A DNA stretch of 40,846 nucleotides. Source: Bacillota bacterium (GTDB lineage: Bacteria > Bacillota > Clostridia > Lachnospirales > Lachnospiraceae). Each line of letters opens with the position of its first letter. Positions within the stretch are counted from its first letter, which is position 1. The DNA lies in assembly GCA_023411555.1 (NCBI GenBank), contig JAEYOQ010000063.1:1-40846 (forward strand). The letters run 5' to 3'. A program made the translations under genes and the position numbers. Positions 8,458-17,763 of the stretch are shown here, in pieces. The notes below the pieces were generated by a model. That model saw only the letters and a list, made by a program, of their open reading frames with translations, was not told the DNA's origin and made no database searches.

Positions 8458-9294
8458 ATGAAGAAGAGAATAACTCCGTTCAATATTATCTTAACGATGT
8501 TTTTTTTATTAATATGTTTCCTCACCATTATACCCTTATGGAAGGTATTGATTGACTCTTTTGATTTAAAGACTGCCTACGGAATGAAGTTGCTGCCGGA
8601 GGTGTTCGGGTTTGATGGATATTACTCCGTATTTAGTAATCCTACGCTGTATCGTCCCCTCTTGGTTTCGATCATAACTACGATAGGGGGGACCGTCATT
8701 GGTCTGGTTTTGTCCACCCTGGGAGCTTATGTCTTGATACAGAGAGAGATGCCGGGCCGTTCTTTCTTATCAGGTATGCTCTTATTTACCATGATTTTCA
8801 GCGGAGGTATGATTCCTACCTATTTGGTAATTAATAATTTGGGGCTGACGAATAGCCTTTGGTCGGTCGTCCTGCTACCTGGTCTTAATGTTTTTAACCT
8901 AGTATTAATGCGTAACTTCTTTGATGGTATTCCTAAGAGCCTATTCGAAGCTGCTTCCATCGATGGATGTTCCCCCTTTGGTATCTTTTATCGGATCGTA
9001 CTGCCGTTATCAAAGGCGGCACTAGCAGCGATTGGATTGATGTTTGCCGTAAGCTATTGGAATGATTATACCAATTATAAATTGTACATAACCAATTCAG
9101 ATTTATATAATTTCCAGATGAAGCTGAGAAGCATTATCTTGGGAAGCGATCTACCAACTGCGATAGGGTCTGCTACGGAGAATACGGTTAAGAATGCGGC
9201 AACCATGGTAGCAATTATTCCGTTTATGATTCTATATCCATTCTGTCAGAAGTATTTCATTCAGGGTGTTAATATTGGTGCAGTAAAGGAATAA
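8458..9294 (+). CDS. ABC importer 1 permease, LplC/YtcP type
   Basis: The 278-residue protein begins 14 bases after the first permease, with GGGAGAG before the ATG. It is the second half of the membrane channel: six membrane segments starting at FNIILTMFFLLICFLTIIPLW and the EAA loop SLFEAASIDGCSPFGIFYRI. It ends with the family's typical PFCQKYFIQGVNIGAVKE tail. Tight spacing points to one transcript with its partner. The energising ATPase must come from elsewhere in the genome; in related bacteria a shared MsmX-like protein does this. Confidence 0.9.
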   Translation: MKKRITPFNIILTMFFLLICFLTIIPLWKVLIDSFDLKTAYGMKLLPEVFGFDGYYSVFSNPTLYRPLLVSIITTIGGTVIGLVLSTLGAYVLIQREMPGRSFLSGMLLFTMIFSGGMIPTYLVINNLGLTNSLWSVVLLPGLNVFNLVLMRNFFDGIPKSLFEAASIDGCSPFGIFYRIVLPLSKAALAAIGLMFAVSYWNDYTNYKLYITNSDLYNFQMKLRSIILGSDLPTAIGSATENTVKNAATMVAIIPFMILYPFCQKYFIQGVNIGAVKE

Positions 9295-9309
9295 TCGATG
9301 GAGGGTAAT

Positions 9310-10008
9310 ATGTCGGTAAAAATATACTGGGCAGGAGATTCCACAGTAAAACAGAATGATTTTATTACCTACCCACAAACAGGTATAGGGCAAGGAATGC
9401 AGCTGTTTATTCATCCTGAGACGAGGATTATTAATCATGCGGAAAATGGAAGGAGCACCAAGAGCTTTATTGATGAGTCACGTCTGGCAGAGATATATAA
9501 GGAGTTGACTATAGGGGACTTTCTATTCATTCAATTTGGACATAATGACGCCAAGCTGGAGGACCCAGCTAGGTATACAGAACCGTGGGGTGAATTTCAA
9601 AAGAATCTCGAGTGCTTTGTTAATGTAGCTAGGAATCGAAAAGCGCAACCATTATTCATAACCCCCTTGTGTAGAAGATGGTTCGATGACAAAGGCAGGT
9701 TAAAAGATAACATTCATGGAGACTATCCGGAGGCCATGCTTATGACAGCGAAGAGGCTGGAGGTGCCCTGCATTGATCTATACCGGTCAAGCAGAGCACT
9801 GATTGAAGGTCTGGGACCTGAAGTCAGTAAACGATATTTTATGCATCTGGTGCCCGGTGAGTATCCTAATTATCCGGAGGGTATGGTGGATGATACTCAT
9901 TTGAGATATGAGGGTGCGGTTGCTTTTGCGGAATTAATAGCAAAAGGTTTAAGGAATCTGGGAGATAGCTTTCAAGCCTTACTCAGGTTACCGGAGAAGC
10001 TAGTCTAA
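9310..10008 (+). CDS. SGNH esterase, probable rhamnogalacturonan acetylesterase (CE12)
   Basis: The 232-residue protein carries all four SGNH blocks: GDST with the nucleophile Ser11, Gly in HAENGRST (44-50), GHND with Asn79, and DDTH with Asp194 and His197. This arrangement, with GDST very near the N-terminus and a VDDTHL end block, is typical of CE12 enzymes such as RhgT/YesT, which remove acetyl groups from rhamnogalacturonan. ATG 9310 is chosen because GGAGGG lies just upstream; the ATG at 9298 precedes that site. No signal peptide is present, so it should act in the cytoplasm on imported fragments. It is closely spaced with the permease gene before it and GH43 after it. Confidence 0.85.
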   Translation: MSVKIYWAGDSTVKQNDFITYPQTGIGQGMQLFIHPETRIINHAENGRSTKSFIDESRLAEIYKELTIGDFLFIQFGHNDAKLEDPARYTEPWGEFQKNLECFVNVARNRKAQPLFITPLCRRWFDDKGRLKDNIHGDYPEAMLMTAKRLEVPCIDLYRSSRALIEGLGPEVSKRYFMHLVPGEYPNYPEGMVDDTHLRYEGAVAFAELIAKGLRNLGDSFQALLRLPEKLV

Positions 10009-10027
10009 GGAAGGTGTATTATTTAAT

Positions 10028-11602
10028 ATGAACAAAGAATTGCTATGGAAGTCAGATTTGGGAGATGGTAGCTATCAAAATCCAATCCTATTCGCAGATT
10101 ATTCAGATCCTGACGTAATTCGGGTAGGGGATTGCTATTATATGACGGCTTCCAGCTTTAATTATACACCCGGCTTACCGATCCTAACCTCAAAGGATCT
10201 GGTAAATTGGGAGTTAAAGAATTATGCAGTTACGAATATTCCATATGATTATTATAGAAATCCTGCCCATGCAAAAGGAATATGGGCACCTTCCATTCGT
10301 TATCACAATGACAAATTCTTTATTTGCTATGGCATGCCGGATGAAGGAATCTTTATGATAAGTACCGAGGACCCTCTTGGTACATGGAGCGAACCGATAC
10401 TTCTATTAGAAGGGAAGGGATATATTGATCCCTGCCCTTTTTGGGATGAGGATGGCAAAGCCTATGTAGTACATGGATATGCAAGAAGTAGGATCGGGTT
10501 CAAAAGCATATTGGGGATATTCCCTATATCCTGTGATGGAACCCATGCCATAGGGGAAGATAGCTTTATATATGATGGAACCAAGACTCAGCCTACCATT
10601 GAGGGACCAAAATTATATAAAAGAGATGGATGGTATTATATATTTGCCCCGGCAGGTGGAGTAAAGTATGGCTGGCAGACTGTGCTTCGTGCCCGGAATA
10701 TTTATGGTCCCTATGAGGAGAAGATCGTATTACATCAAGGAAATACAGAGATTAACGGACCTCACCAGGGTGCTCTGGTGGACACACCAAGTAAAGAGGA
10801 GTGGTTTATTCATTTTCAGCACCGTGGCTTATATGGGCGGATTACTCACCTTCAGCCGGTGAATTGGGTTGAGGGTTGGCCGATAATCGGAGTAAACCCG
10901 GATGAAGCGGGCTGTGGAGAACCGTGCCTTACTTATCAAAAGCCGAGAGGTCTTCTGAAGGTGGAGGCTTGCTATCTCCAAGCGTCGGATGATTTTTCGG
11001 GTCGAGAGTTGGCGCTACAGTGGCAGTGGCTGGGTAACCATAGTAAGAGCTTCTATTCGCTTACGGCAAAGGAAGGCTACCTTAGACTATATAGTCTTAA
11101 TCCATCTCAAGGTATACCGACATCCTTGTGGAATTCCTCCAATGTATTAACCCAGAAGTTTATCTGTCCAAGCTTTGAGGCTGAGACTAAGATGAACATT
11201 GAAGGTCTGAAGGAGGGGGAACAGGCTGGATTTGTCATTATGGGAGGCCAATATGCTTTCCTTGCAGTGAGAAAGGAGAAGGATAGCCTGTCATTAGTAT
11301 GTGTAGAGTCGTTAGGCAGCGATGCCGTAAGGGAAGAAAATACGGTTATGAAGGTGGATTTATCGTCTGATATCAGCAATGTTATATTCCGGATGGTTTT
11401 GTGTAAGGAGGATAAGCAAACTGTTGCCCATTTGTCCTATTGCCTGGAGGGTAGTACCTTTACGGATACCGGATACACCTTTACTCCATCGGATCATACC
11501 TGGGTCGGGGCAAAGCTGGGAATATTTGCGACTGCATTGGATAACTTGCAGGACCATGGCCATGCAGATTTTGAGTATATTAAGGTTACGGCCACGCGGT
11601 AG
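10028..11602 (+). CDS. GH43 glycosidase (beta-xylosidase/alpha-arabinofuranosidase type)
   Basis: The first 300 or so residues form a GH43 five-bladed propeller with the three expected acids: Asp27 in YSDPDV, Asp134 in IDPCPFWDEDG and Glu192 in IEGPKLY. Residues about 325-524 look like the concanavalin-type C-terminal domain common in GH43 xylosidases/arabinofuranosidases. There is no signal peptide, so it is probably intracellular. In a pectin operon it would remove arabinose from rhamnogalacturonan side chains or xylose from xylogalacturonan; the sequence alone does not decide between them. The start at 10028 follows AAGGAAGG with slightly long spacing. All three catalytic residues are present and the length fits the two-domain form. 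Confidence 0.88.
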   Translation: MNKELLWKSDLGDGSYQNPILFADYSDPDVIRVGDCYYMTASSFNYTPGLPILTSKDLVNWELKNYAVTNIPYDYYRNPAHAKGIWAPSIRYHNDKFFICYGMPDEGIFMISTEDPLGTWSEPILLLEGKGYIDPCPFWDEDGKAYVVHGYARSRIGFKSILGIFPISCDGTHAIGEDSFIYDGTKTQPTIEGPKLYKRDGWYYIFAPAGGVKYGWQTVLRARNIYGPYEEKIVLHQGNTEINGPHQGALVDTPSKEEWFIHFQHRGLYGRITHLQPVNWVEGWPIIGVNPDEAGCGEPCLTYQKPRGLLKVEACYLQASDDFSGRELALQWQWLGNHSKSFYSLTAKEGYLRLYSLNPSQGIPTSLWNSSNVLTQKFICPSFEAETKMNIEGLKEGEQAGFVIMGGQYAFLAVRKEKDSLSLVCVESLGSDAVREENTVMKVDLSSDISNVIFRMVLCKEDKQTVAHLSYCLEGSTFTDTGYTFTPSDHTWVGAKLGIFATALDNLQDHGHADFEYIKVTATR

Positions 11603-11666
11603 GCTTTGGGGAGAAGCTAGCCCGATGATCGGCAAAGAGCACTTGAGAGAGGTCTGGTAGATTATC

Positions 11667-13442
11667 ATGAATAGGGTTCAATCAGAAGATATATTTATAG
11701 AAAGCTACGAGAAATATAAGCATCACAATACAAAGATTTTACTGGCGATGTATAGAGGGAATTATCATAAGTTTCTATTATCCGCAATCTTTTATACCAT
11801 AAAGCATAGTCCCGCCTGGGGTATGCCGATTGTCATTGCTAATATTGTTAATTGTGTTACCACGAGGGATAGTAACTGGGTTAATATAATTTCCTTTAAT
11901 GCCGTTGTCATTGCTGTGTTGGTGCTTCTCAATATTCCAATGAATTACTTTCATGTCCACTATCGCAGTAGTGCCATTCGTAATGTGGAGGCAGGCCTTA
12001 GAAGTGCATTGGTGAGGAAGCTGCAGCAGCTTTCTATATCCTACCACAAGGAGATGCAATCAGGGCGACTTCAATCCAAGGTAATGCGTGATGTAGAAGC
12101 AGTAGAAACCTTATCATCCCAGTTATTTGTTCATCTTCTGAATATTTTGATTAACATTATTGTAGCGCTGGGAATCACCGCCTTCAGTAATTTGATTGTG
12201 TTTATATTCTTCTTGCTGACGATACCGGTAGCTGCGTTAACCATTGTTGTGTTCCGCAGTCGTATAAAAAAGCAGAATCATCGATTTCGTAAGGAGATGG
12301 AGGCAACCTCCGCCAGGGTCATGGAGATGGAGGAGATGGTCCCGGTCACCAGAGCCCATGCATTGGAGAATATTGAGGTTAAGAAGATGGAGGCCTTGGT
12401 AAAAGGTGTTGCAGAGGAAGGTTATCGTCTAGATATAGTTCAGGCCAATTTTGGCTCCGTAAGCTGGGCCATTTTTCAGCTCTTCCAGATCGGATGTCTG
12501 ATCTTCACTGCTATACTGGTACTGAAGAATAGGCTATTAGCGGGAGATATTATTCTATATCAGAGCTATTTCACCACAATTGTTACACAGGTATCAGGGC
12601 TTCTGACCTTAATTCCTACCATAGCTAAGGGTATGGAATCGGTCACCAGCATCGGAGAGATATTAAATGCCCATGACATAGAGGAGCATGATGGTAAGCC
12701 GAAGGTGGATTCGATAAGAGGGGATTATGAATTCAATAATGTAAGCTTTCAGTATAATGACAGTGTCAAACCTGTGTTAGAGGATTTTAATCTGAAGGTA
12801 ATGGCCGGTGAAACCATTGCTTTTGTGGGGGAATCAGGTGCCGGTAAATCTACGCTCCTAAATCTGCTTATTGGATTTATTACTCCTTCGCTAGGAGAGC
12901 TTTATGTTGACGGCTATAATCTTAAGGAAATTAATCTTCGCAGCTATCGTAAGCATATAGCGGTAGTTCCTCAGGAAACCATTCTGTTCTCGGGGTCGAT
13001 ACGAGATAATATTACATATGGGCTTCCATCCGTCACAGAAGAGCAGCTGGAGGAAACCATCCGGGCGGCTAACCTGACCGACGTGATTGATGGCTTGCCA
13101 GATGGACTGGATACTCTGATTGGAGATCACGGGAATAAAATGTCTGGTGGCCAACGGCAGAGAATTGCCATAGCTCGTGCAATCATACGTAACCCAAGCG
13201 TTATCATTTTTGACGAGGCTACCTCTGCGCTGGATAGTGTATCAGAGACATTGATTTTGGAGGCGTTAAGCAATCTTATCAAGGACAGAACCACCTTCAT
13301 TGTGGCCCATCGGCTTTCCACAATACGCAAGGCGGATAAGGTATGTGTACTACGGGATGGGACCTGTGCGGAATTTGGTACCTACGAGGAGCTAATGGCT
13401 ATGAAGGGAGAGTTCTATCATATGAAATCATTGCAATCATAA
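11667..13442 (+). CDS. ABCB-type exporter (membrane and ATPase domains fused)
   Basis: The 591-residue half-transporter has a six-helix membrane domain (about 35-320) followed by an ATPase domain: Walker A GESGAGKST (388-396), Q-loop VVPQET, signature MSGGQ (492-496), Walker B VIIFDE (512-517) and H-loop His548. It would work as a homodimer, since no partner lies nearby. This build is an exporter (MsbA/LmrA/BmrA class), not the missing ATPase of the sugar importers. It lies between GH43 and GH105 in the same direction, 64 bases after GH43, with GAGAGAGG before the ATG. The exported compound is unknown; possibilities are a toxic by-product, a peptide or an unrelated drug. All ATP-binding motifs look functional. 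Confidence 0.88.
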   Translation: MNRVQSEDIFIESYEKYKHHNTKILLAMYRGNYHKFLLSAIFYTIKHSPAWGMPIVIANIVNCVTTRDSNWVNIISFNAVVIAVLVLLNIPMNYFHVHYRSSAIRNVEAGLRSALVRKLQQLSISYHKEMQSGRLQSKVMRDVEAVETLSSQLFVHLLNILINIIVALGITAFSNLIVFIFFLLTIPVAALTIVVFRSRIKKQNHRFRKEMEATSARVMEMEEMVPVTRAHALENIEVKKMEALVKGVAEEGYRLDIVQANFGSVSWAIFQLFQIGCLIFTAILVLKNRLLAGDIILYQSYFTTIVTQVSGLLTLIPTIAKGMESVTSIGEILNAHDIEEHDGKPKVDSIRGDYEFNNVSFQYNDSVKPVLEDFNLKVMAGETIAFVGESGAGKSTLLNLLIGFITPSLGELYVDGYNLKEINLRSYRKHIAVVPQETILFSGSIRDNITYGLPSVTEEQLEETIRAANLTDVIDGLPDGLDTLIGDHGNKMSGGQRQRIAIARAIIRNPSVIIFDEATSALDSVSETLILEALSNLIKDRTTFIVAHRLSTIRKADKVCVLRDGTCAEFGTYEELMAMKGEFYHMKSLQS

Positions 13443-13501
13443 GCGAAGCAGGAGAACATATCGGTATTGATCAACTTACTAAAAATGAGATGGAGGCTTT
13501 T

Positions 13502-14614
13502 ATGAATAAGGCAGAACAGTATATAGAATATAGTATAAAGCATTTTAAGAAGTTCAAGGATGACTGGAACTATGAGGATGGCTGCGTGTTGACGGGGTGT
13601 GCTCAGTTGTATCGGGCTACCGGGGACAGACGTTACCAGGACTTTGTACTTAACTATCTAGATGGCTTTATACAGGATAATGGAGCAATTGCAAATTATG
13701 AAGAGGAAAAGTATAACATCGATTGCATTAATCCGGGGAAGGCATTATATGATGCTTATGAATGGACCGGTGAAGAGAAGTATTTAAAGGCAATTGAGCG
13801 GTTATTGAACCAGCTTAGACATCAACCAAGAACCAAATGCGGTAACTTCTGGCATAAGAAGATATACCCTTATCAGATCTGGCTGGATGGATTATATATG
13901 GCACAGCCCTTCTATATGGCCTATGAGACAAGGCTGGGGAAGAAGGAGAACTACAATGATATTATTACCCAGTTTAATAATGTAAGAAAATATCTCTATA
14001 ATGAGAATAAGGGGCTGTATTATCATGCTTATGATGAAGCAAGAGAACAGTTCTGGGCAGATAAGGTAACTGGTACCTCCCCCAATTTCTGGCTTCGCTC
14101 CATGGGATGGTATCTCATGGCTTTGGTGGATGTGATGAGCGAGATGGATGAAACCATTTTTGAACAATATAAGGTTTTGGAAGAATTACTTCGGGAGGCG
14201 GTTAAGGGGATTCTTAAGTATCAGGATGAAGAAAGTGGTTTATTTTATCAGGTAATAGATCGGCCTGATATCAAAGAGAATTATCTGGAGACGTCAGGTT
14301 CTATTATGATAGGATATGTAATTCTAAAGGGCTGTAGATTGGGAGCTCTATTAAAGGAAAAATATCAGGCAATCGGTGAAGCTATCATTGCTTCCTTGAC
14401 AGATCGTATGATTGAAGAAGAGAAGGGTATCTGGAGGCTGAAAGGGATATGTTCTGTAGCTGGCCTTGGACCAGCGGATAATCCTAGACGGGACGGAAGC
14501 ATTGAGTATTACCTGTCTGAGCCGATTGTCTGTGATGATCACAAGGCAATGGGTGCTTATTTTATGGCGACGGCAGAACTACTTATGTTACATGGGAAAG
14601 GATATCTTTCGTAA
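13502..14614 (+). CDS. GH105 unsaturated rhamnogalacturonyl hydrolase (YteR-like)
   Basis: The product has 370 residues, close to the 373 of Bacillus YteR. Key residues line up with those I recall for YteR at a constant offset of 14: Asp74 (88), Asp129 in WLDGLYM (143), His175 (189), Trp197 (211), Arg199 (213) and Trp203 (217). The enzyme hydrates the 4,5-unsaturated uronic residue left by rhamnogalacturonan lyases and so releases it from the oligosaccharide. The start at 13502 follows GGAGG at 13492-13496; the longer frame from 13343 runs into the exporter gene and is rejected. No signal peptide: a cytoplasmic (alpha/alpha)6-barrel enzyme. Its stop overlaps the start of GH28 by one base, pointing to coupled translation. 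Confidence 0.92.
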   Translation: MNKAEQYIEYSIKHFKKFKDDWNYEDGCVLTGCAQLYRATGDRRYQDFVLNYLDGFIQDNGAIANYEEEKYNIDCINPGKALYDAYEWTGEEKYLKAIERLLNQLRHQPRTKCGNFWHKKIYPYQIWLDGLYMAQPFYMAYETRLGKKENYNDIITQFNNVRKYLYNENKGLYYHAYDEAREQFWADKVTGTSPNFWLRSMGWYLMALVDVMSEMDETIFEQYKVLEELLREAVKGILKYQDEESGLFYQVIDRPDIKENYLETSGSIMIGYVILKGCRLGALLKEKYQAIGEAIIASLTDRMIEEEKGIWRLKGICSVAGLGPADNPRRDGSIEYYLSEPIVCDDHKAMGAYFMATAELLMLHGKGYLS

Positions 14615-16173
14615 TGGATATTAAGATTGTTAACCGAACATCGCGAAATATTGTCATCGAGATCTGTGACGGTGGGATCTATCATACTCTACAGCAGTAT
14701 ACTCTCGTAGTAAATGGTAGGATATACGGTACAACAGATAGGGGAATAACTGGGATAAATGGACTTAAACCGGATACGGATTATCTTATTAAGGTGGAAG
14801 GAATAGAGGCAACAGCGGAGGTACATATTCGAACTGCAAAGGAATCCTACACGCTTGATATAAGAGCTTTCGGAGCTAAGGGGGATGGGATCAGTGACGA
14901 TACCTGTTGTATTCAGGCAGCTATCATGGCCTGTCCGCAAGACGGAAGAGTATATCTGCCGGAAGGAACCTACCGGATTACCAGCTTGTTTTTGAAGAGC
15001 AACCTTAATCTTGAAATCGGGAAAGGTGCTGTATTAAAGGCAGATGCCTGCAAAGATCATCGGCCGATTATGCCTGGACGGATTCAAAGCTATGATGAGA
15101 CCGGGGAATATAATCTTGGAACCTGGGAGGGAAATCCTCTTGATATGTTCGCAGGTGTAATACATGGGATAGATGTGGAGAATGTCGTAATCTATGGGCA
15201 GGGTATTATTGACGGTGGCGCGGATGAGACGAACTGGTGGTCAGATCCCAAGAAGCGCAGGATTGCATGGCGACCCAGATTGATTTTCCTTAGTCATTGC
15301 AGGAACATAACCATTGAGGGAATACAAATACAGAACAGCCCAAGCTGGACGATACATCCCTATTTTTGCGAGATGCTAAGATTTGTGAATCTAAGCATTA
15401 TTAATCCAAAGGCTTCGCCAAATACCGATGGGCTTAATCCGGAATTTAGCAGACAGGTTGAGATACTGGGAACCTATTTTAGTGTAGGGGATGATTGTAT
15501 CGCAATAAAATCAGGAAAGATATATATGGGAGCAAAGTATAAGGCAGCTTCGGAGGATATTCTCATTCGAAAGTGTTGCATGCGGGATGGGCATGGCTCA
15601 GTAACCATAGGAAGCGAGATGTCAGGTGGTGTTCGTAATGTAACCGTAAGAGATTGCCTGTTTATCAACACAGACAGAGGGTTACGGATAAAGACCCGGC
15701 GGGGACGAGGAAAGGATGCCGTTATTGATAATATCCTCTTTGAGAATATCCAGATGGATGGTGTTATGACACCGATAGCAATTAATTGCTTCTACTTCTG
15801 TGATCCTGACGGTCATACAGCCTATGTACAAAGCAGAGAACCATTACCTGTAGATGATAGAACACCAGACTTAAGAAGGCTTACCTTCGAGAATATGGAA
15901 TGTAAGAATTGCCATATTGCGGCTGTATATATTCAAGGTCTTCCGGAGCAGAGGATTAAGGAGATAGCCTTGGAGAATATCACGTTTTCCTTTGCCGAGA
16001 TAACCCAGGCAGGATTACCGGAGATGTTAGATGGTATCCAACCGGTAAGCAACCTGGGAGTTTACATCAATAATGTGGAGGAGGTCCTGCTTCGTAACGT
16101 AAGGGTAGAGGGACAGGAGGGGGATTCCTTTTTACTTCATAATATCAGTCATAAGCGAATCCTTCCCGAATAA
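14614..16173 (+). CDS. GH28 polygalacturonase, probably exo-acting
   Basis: Residues 1-76 resemble a fibronectin-type domain (LKPDTDYLIKVEG); residues 80-500 are the right-handed beta-helix of GH28. The catalytic signature is complete: NTDG (270-273, Asp272), DD (293-294), GHG (326-328, His327) and RIK (358-360). An N-terminal fibronectin-like domain plus a long helix is typical of exo-polygalacturonases such as Thermotoga PelB and Yersinia ExuPG; a rhamnogalacturonan hydrolase is the alternative. No signal peptide is visible, so it likely cuts imported oligogalacturonides to galacturonate in the cytoplasm, feeding UxaC. The ATG overlaps the GH105 stop (TAATG). It is the last gene of the operon; no terminator is evident in the 33-base gap before the converging serine hydrolase. 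Confidence 0.9.
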   Translation: MDIKIVNRTSRNIVIEICDGGIYHTLQQYTLVVNGRIYGTTDRGITGINGLKPDTDYLIKVEGIEATAEVHIRTAKESYTLDIRAFGAKGDGISDDTCCIQAAIMACPQDGRVYLPEGTYRITSLFLKSNLNLEIGKGAVLKADACKDHRPIMPGRIQSYDETGEYNLGTWEGNPLDMFAGVIHGIDVENVVIYGQGIIDGGADETNWWSDPKKRRIAWRPRLIFLSHCRNITIEGIQIQNSPSWTIHPYFCEMLRFVNLSIINPKASPNTDGLNPEFSRQVEILGTYFSVGDDCIAIKSGKIYMGAKYKAASEDILIRKCCMRDGHGSVTIGSEMSGGVRNVTVRDCLFINTDRGLRIKTRRGRGKDAVIDNILFENIQMDGVMTPIAINCFYFCDPDGHTAYVQSREPLPVDDRTPDLRRLTFENMECKNCHIAAVYIQGLPEQRIKEIALENITFSFAEITQAGLPEMLDGIQPVSNLGVYINNVEEVLLRNVRVEGQEGDSFLLHNISHKRILPE

Positions 16174-16206
16174 GGATAGAAAGCATATTCTATTATAATG
16201 GACAAA

Positions 16207-17649
16207 CTACCGATCGATAACTCCATGTAAATACCCTGTAAATTCATTGAAATAAGTCTCTTCTATCTTCTTCATAGATACGGTTATGGTATTATCTCTG
16301 AATACAATTTGAAAATGTACCGATCCGACACATTCTTCAATGATGTGACTTTTCATATAAAGGGTATCCGGAGAAAGCCAGATTCCGGAGGTGGCACATC
16401 TTTGTGAATAGATCGGGAAGCTGGAGGTGACTATCTTGCCAAGACCAAAAGGTAAGCGGAGCTGCTCGTCACCGCGGGCAATAAACAGTATGCCCTCTTG
16501 TCCTTCCGAGTGAAACTGAATCGATAAGGAATGAAAACCGGAGGAATTCTCCTTCAGGTGATATCTTTTTGCGTTGATCTCCTCCATAATTGGTGAGGAG
16601 GTCATTCCCTGAAGCGGTGGAAGGCTTAACCTTTGAAGATAAGACTCCAGCTTAGCCTGCTCGGATGGATCGATAGGAAGGGTTTCCTCCGACAGATAGG
16701 GTAGAACCTCATCATATAAGCTATTATAGATTATCTGGTTACCACCCTGAATACCTTGGGTGTCGGCGGTTGTAACACAGATCAGATCATACCTTGGTAG
16801 ACAGATGGCTAACTGGCCTCCCATACCATAGCAGGCAAAACCGTCCTGTTGTATCCGCCAGAACTGGTAACCGTAGCCCTGACATTCCTCCAAGGAAGAA
16901 CCATGCATTAATGTATCGGTTTGGTGGGAGATTGCGGCCTTAATATAGGACCTTGGTAAGTATTCGATACCGTTCCAGGAGCCCCCATTCAGTATGATCA
17001 TGGCAAAGATCATCAGGTCCATGGGGGTTGCCATAAGTCCGGTGCCACCCATGGATACGCCAAAAGGATCCTTGATCATATAAGCTTCTTTACTAAAACC
17101 GACCTGATCCAGATACCGGACTCTTAAGTAATCTAGCAGAGGCATTCCGGACAGCCGTTCTACCAGAGCACAGAGTGTGTGACTGGCTGAGGTGTCATAG
17201 TAGAATAGGGTACCTGGCTCATGACTGGGCTCTGTAGTAAAAAAGCTTTCTACCCAGTCCTTTTTAGGATCTATCTTATATGTGGTGACTGCTCTGCAGG
17301 TCTCCATCTTGAGCATATCCCTTATGGTCATTTGGGCAATCCAGGGATGAAGGTTCTTAGGTACCTTATCCGGAAAATATATAACAATGGGGTCATCCAA
17401 TGACAGCTTGCCCTCCTCCGACATCAATCCGATTGCGATGGAGGTAAAGCTTTTGCTAACAGAGAACATGCGGTGCAGGGTATTGGCTTTATAAGGAGAA
17501 TAGTATGCTTCGACAGCTAATTTTCCATGTCTAGCCAAGAGGATGCTGTGCATGGGTATCTTGCTTGCCTCTAATTTCTTAATAAAGTTATATATGGAGG
17601 GATAAGGTATCCCTACATCAGTAGGCAAAGCAGCGGGGATTGGTTGCAT
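16207..17649 (-). CDS. Serine hydrolase of the class C beta-lactamase fold
   Basis: The 480-residue protein has the SxxK motif SVSK (Ser63, Lys66), a tyrosine block YYDTSASHTL (Tyr151) in place of the usual YxN, and a third block around YGMGGQ instead of KTG. This is the AmpC/EstB/DUF-type family of esterases and peptidases, rarely real lactamases. Residues about 345-480 form an extra C-terminal domain. No signal peptide is seen, which argues against a cell-wall role and for a cytoplasmic esterase. The start at 17649 follows AAAGGAG. It converges with GH28 and lies downstream of the sensor-AraC gene on the same strand, 114 bases away. A role in removing ester groups from pectin fragments is possible but only inferred from place. 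Confidence 0.8.
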   Translation of the reverse strand: MQPIPAALPTDVGIPYPSIYNFIKKLEASKIPMHSILLARHGKLAVEAYYSPYKANTLHRMFSVSKSFTSIAIGLMSEEGKLSLDDPIVIYFPDKVPKNLHPWIAQMTIRDMLKMETCRAVTTYKIDPKKDWVESFFTTEPSHEPGTLFYYDTSASHTLCALVERLSGMPLLDYLRVRYLDQVGFSKEAYMIKDPFGVSMGGTGLMATPMDLMIFAMIILNGGSWNGIEYLPRSYIKAAISHQTDTLMHGSSLEECQGYGYQFWRIQQDGFACYGMGGQLAICLPRYDLICVTTADTQGIQGGNQIIYNSLYDEVLPYLSEETLPIDPSEQAKLESYLQRLSLPPLQGMTSSPIMEEINAKRYHLKENSSGFHSLSIQFHSEGQEGILFIARGDEQLRLPFGLGKIVTSSFPIYSQRCATSGIWLSPDTLYMKSHIIEECVGSVHFQIVFRDNTITVSMKKIEETYFNEFTGYLHGVIDR

Positions 17650-17763
17650 TCAGAGACTCCTTTCATGCTACTAAGGCGCTTGTTGCTGGTACATAGGCTA
17701 TAAATATACTTTGTAGCTTGTTAACAGGAACAAGCATCTTCATTATAATAGAAGCTAACTGTT

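Noticed and set aside
11667..13442. ATPase of the sugar importers
   Set aside because: It carries its own six-helix exporter domain in front of the ATPase and so belongs to the ABCB exporter class.
13343..13501. N-terminal extension of GH105 overlapping the exporter gene
   Set aside because: The extension is out of frame with the exporter, is not GH105-like, and GGAGG at 13492 sets the start at 13502, which gives the family length.
16207..17649. Beta-lactamase resistance gene
   Set aside because: The KTG box and a signal peptide are missing and the protein is far longer than AmpC; an esterase-like serine hydrolase fits better. It is also 21 kb from the BlaI/BlaR1-like pair.
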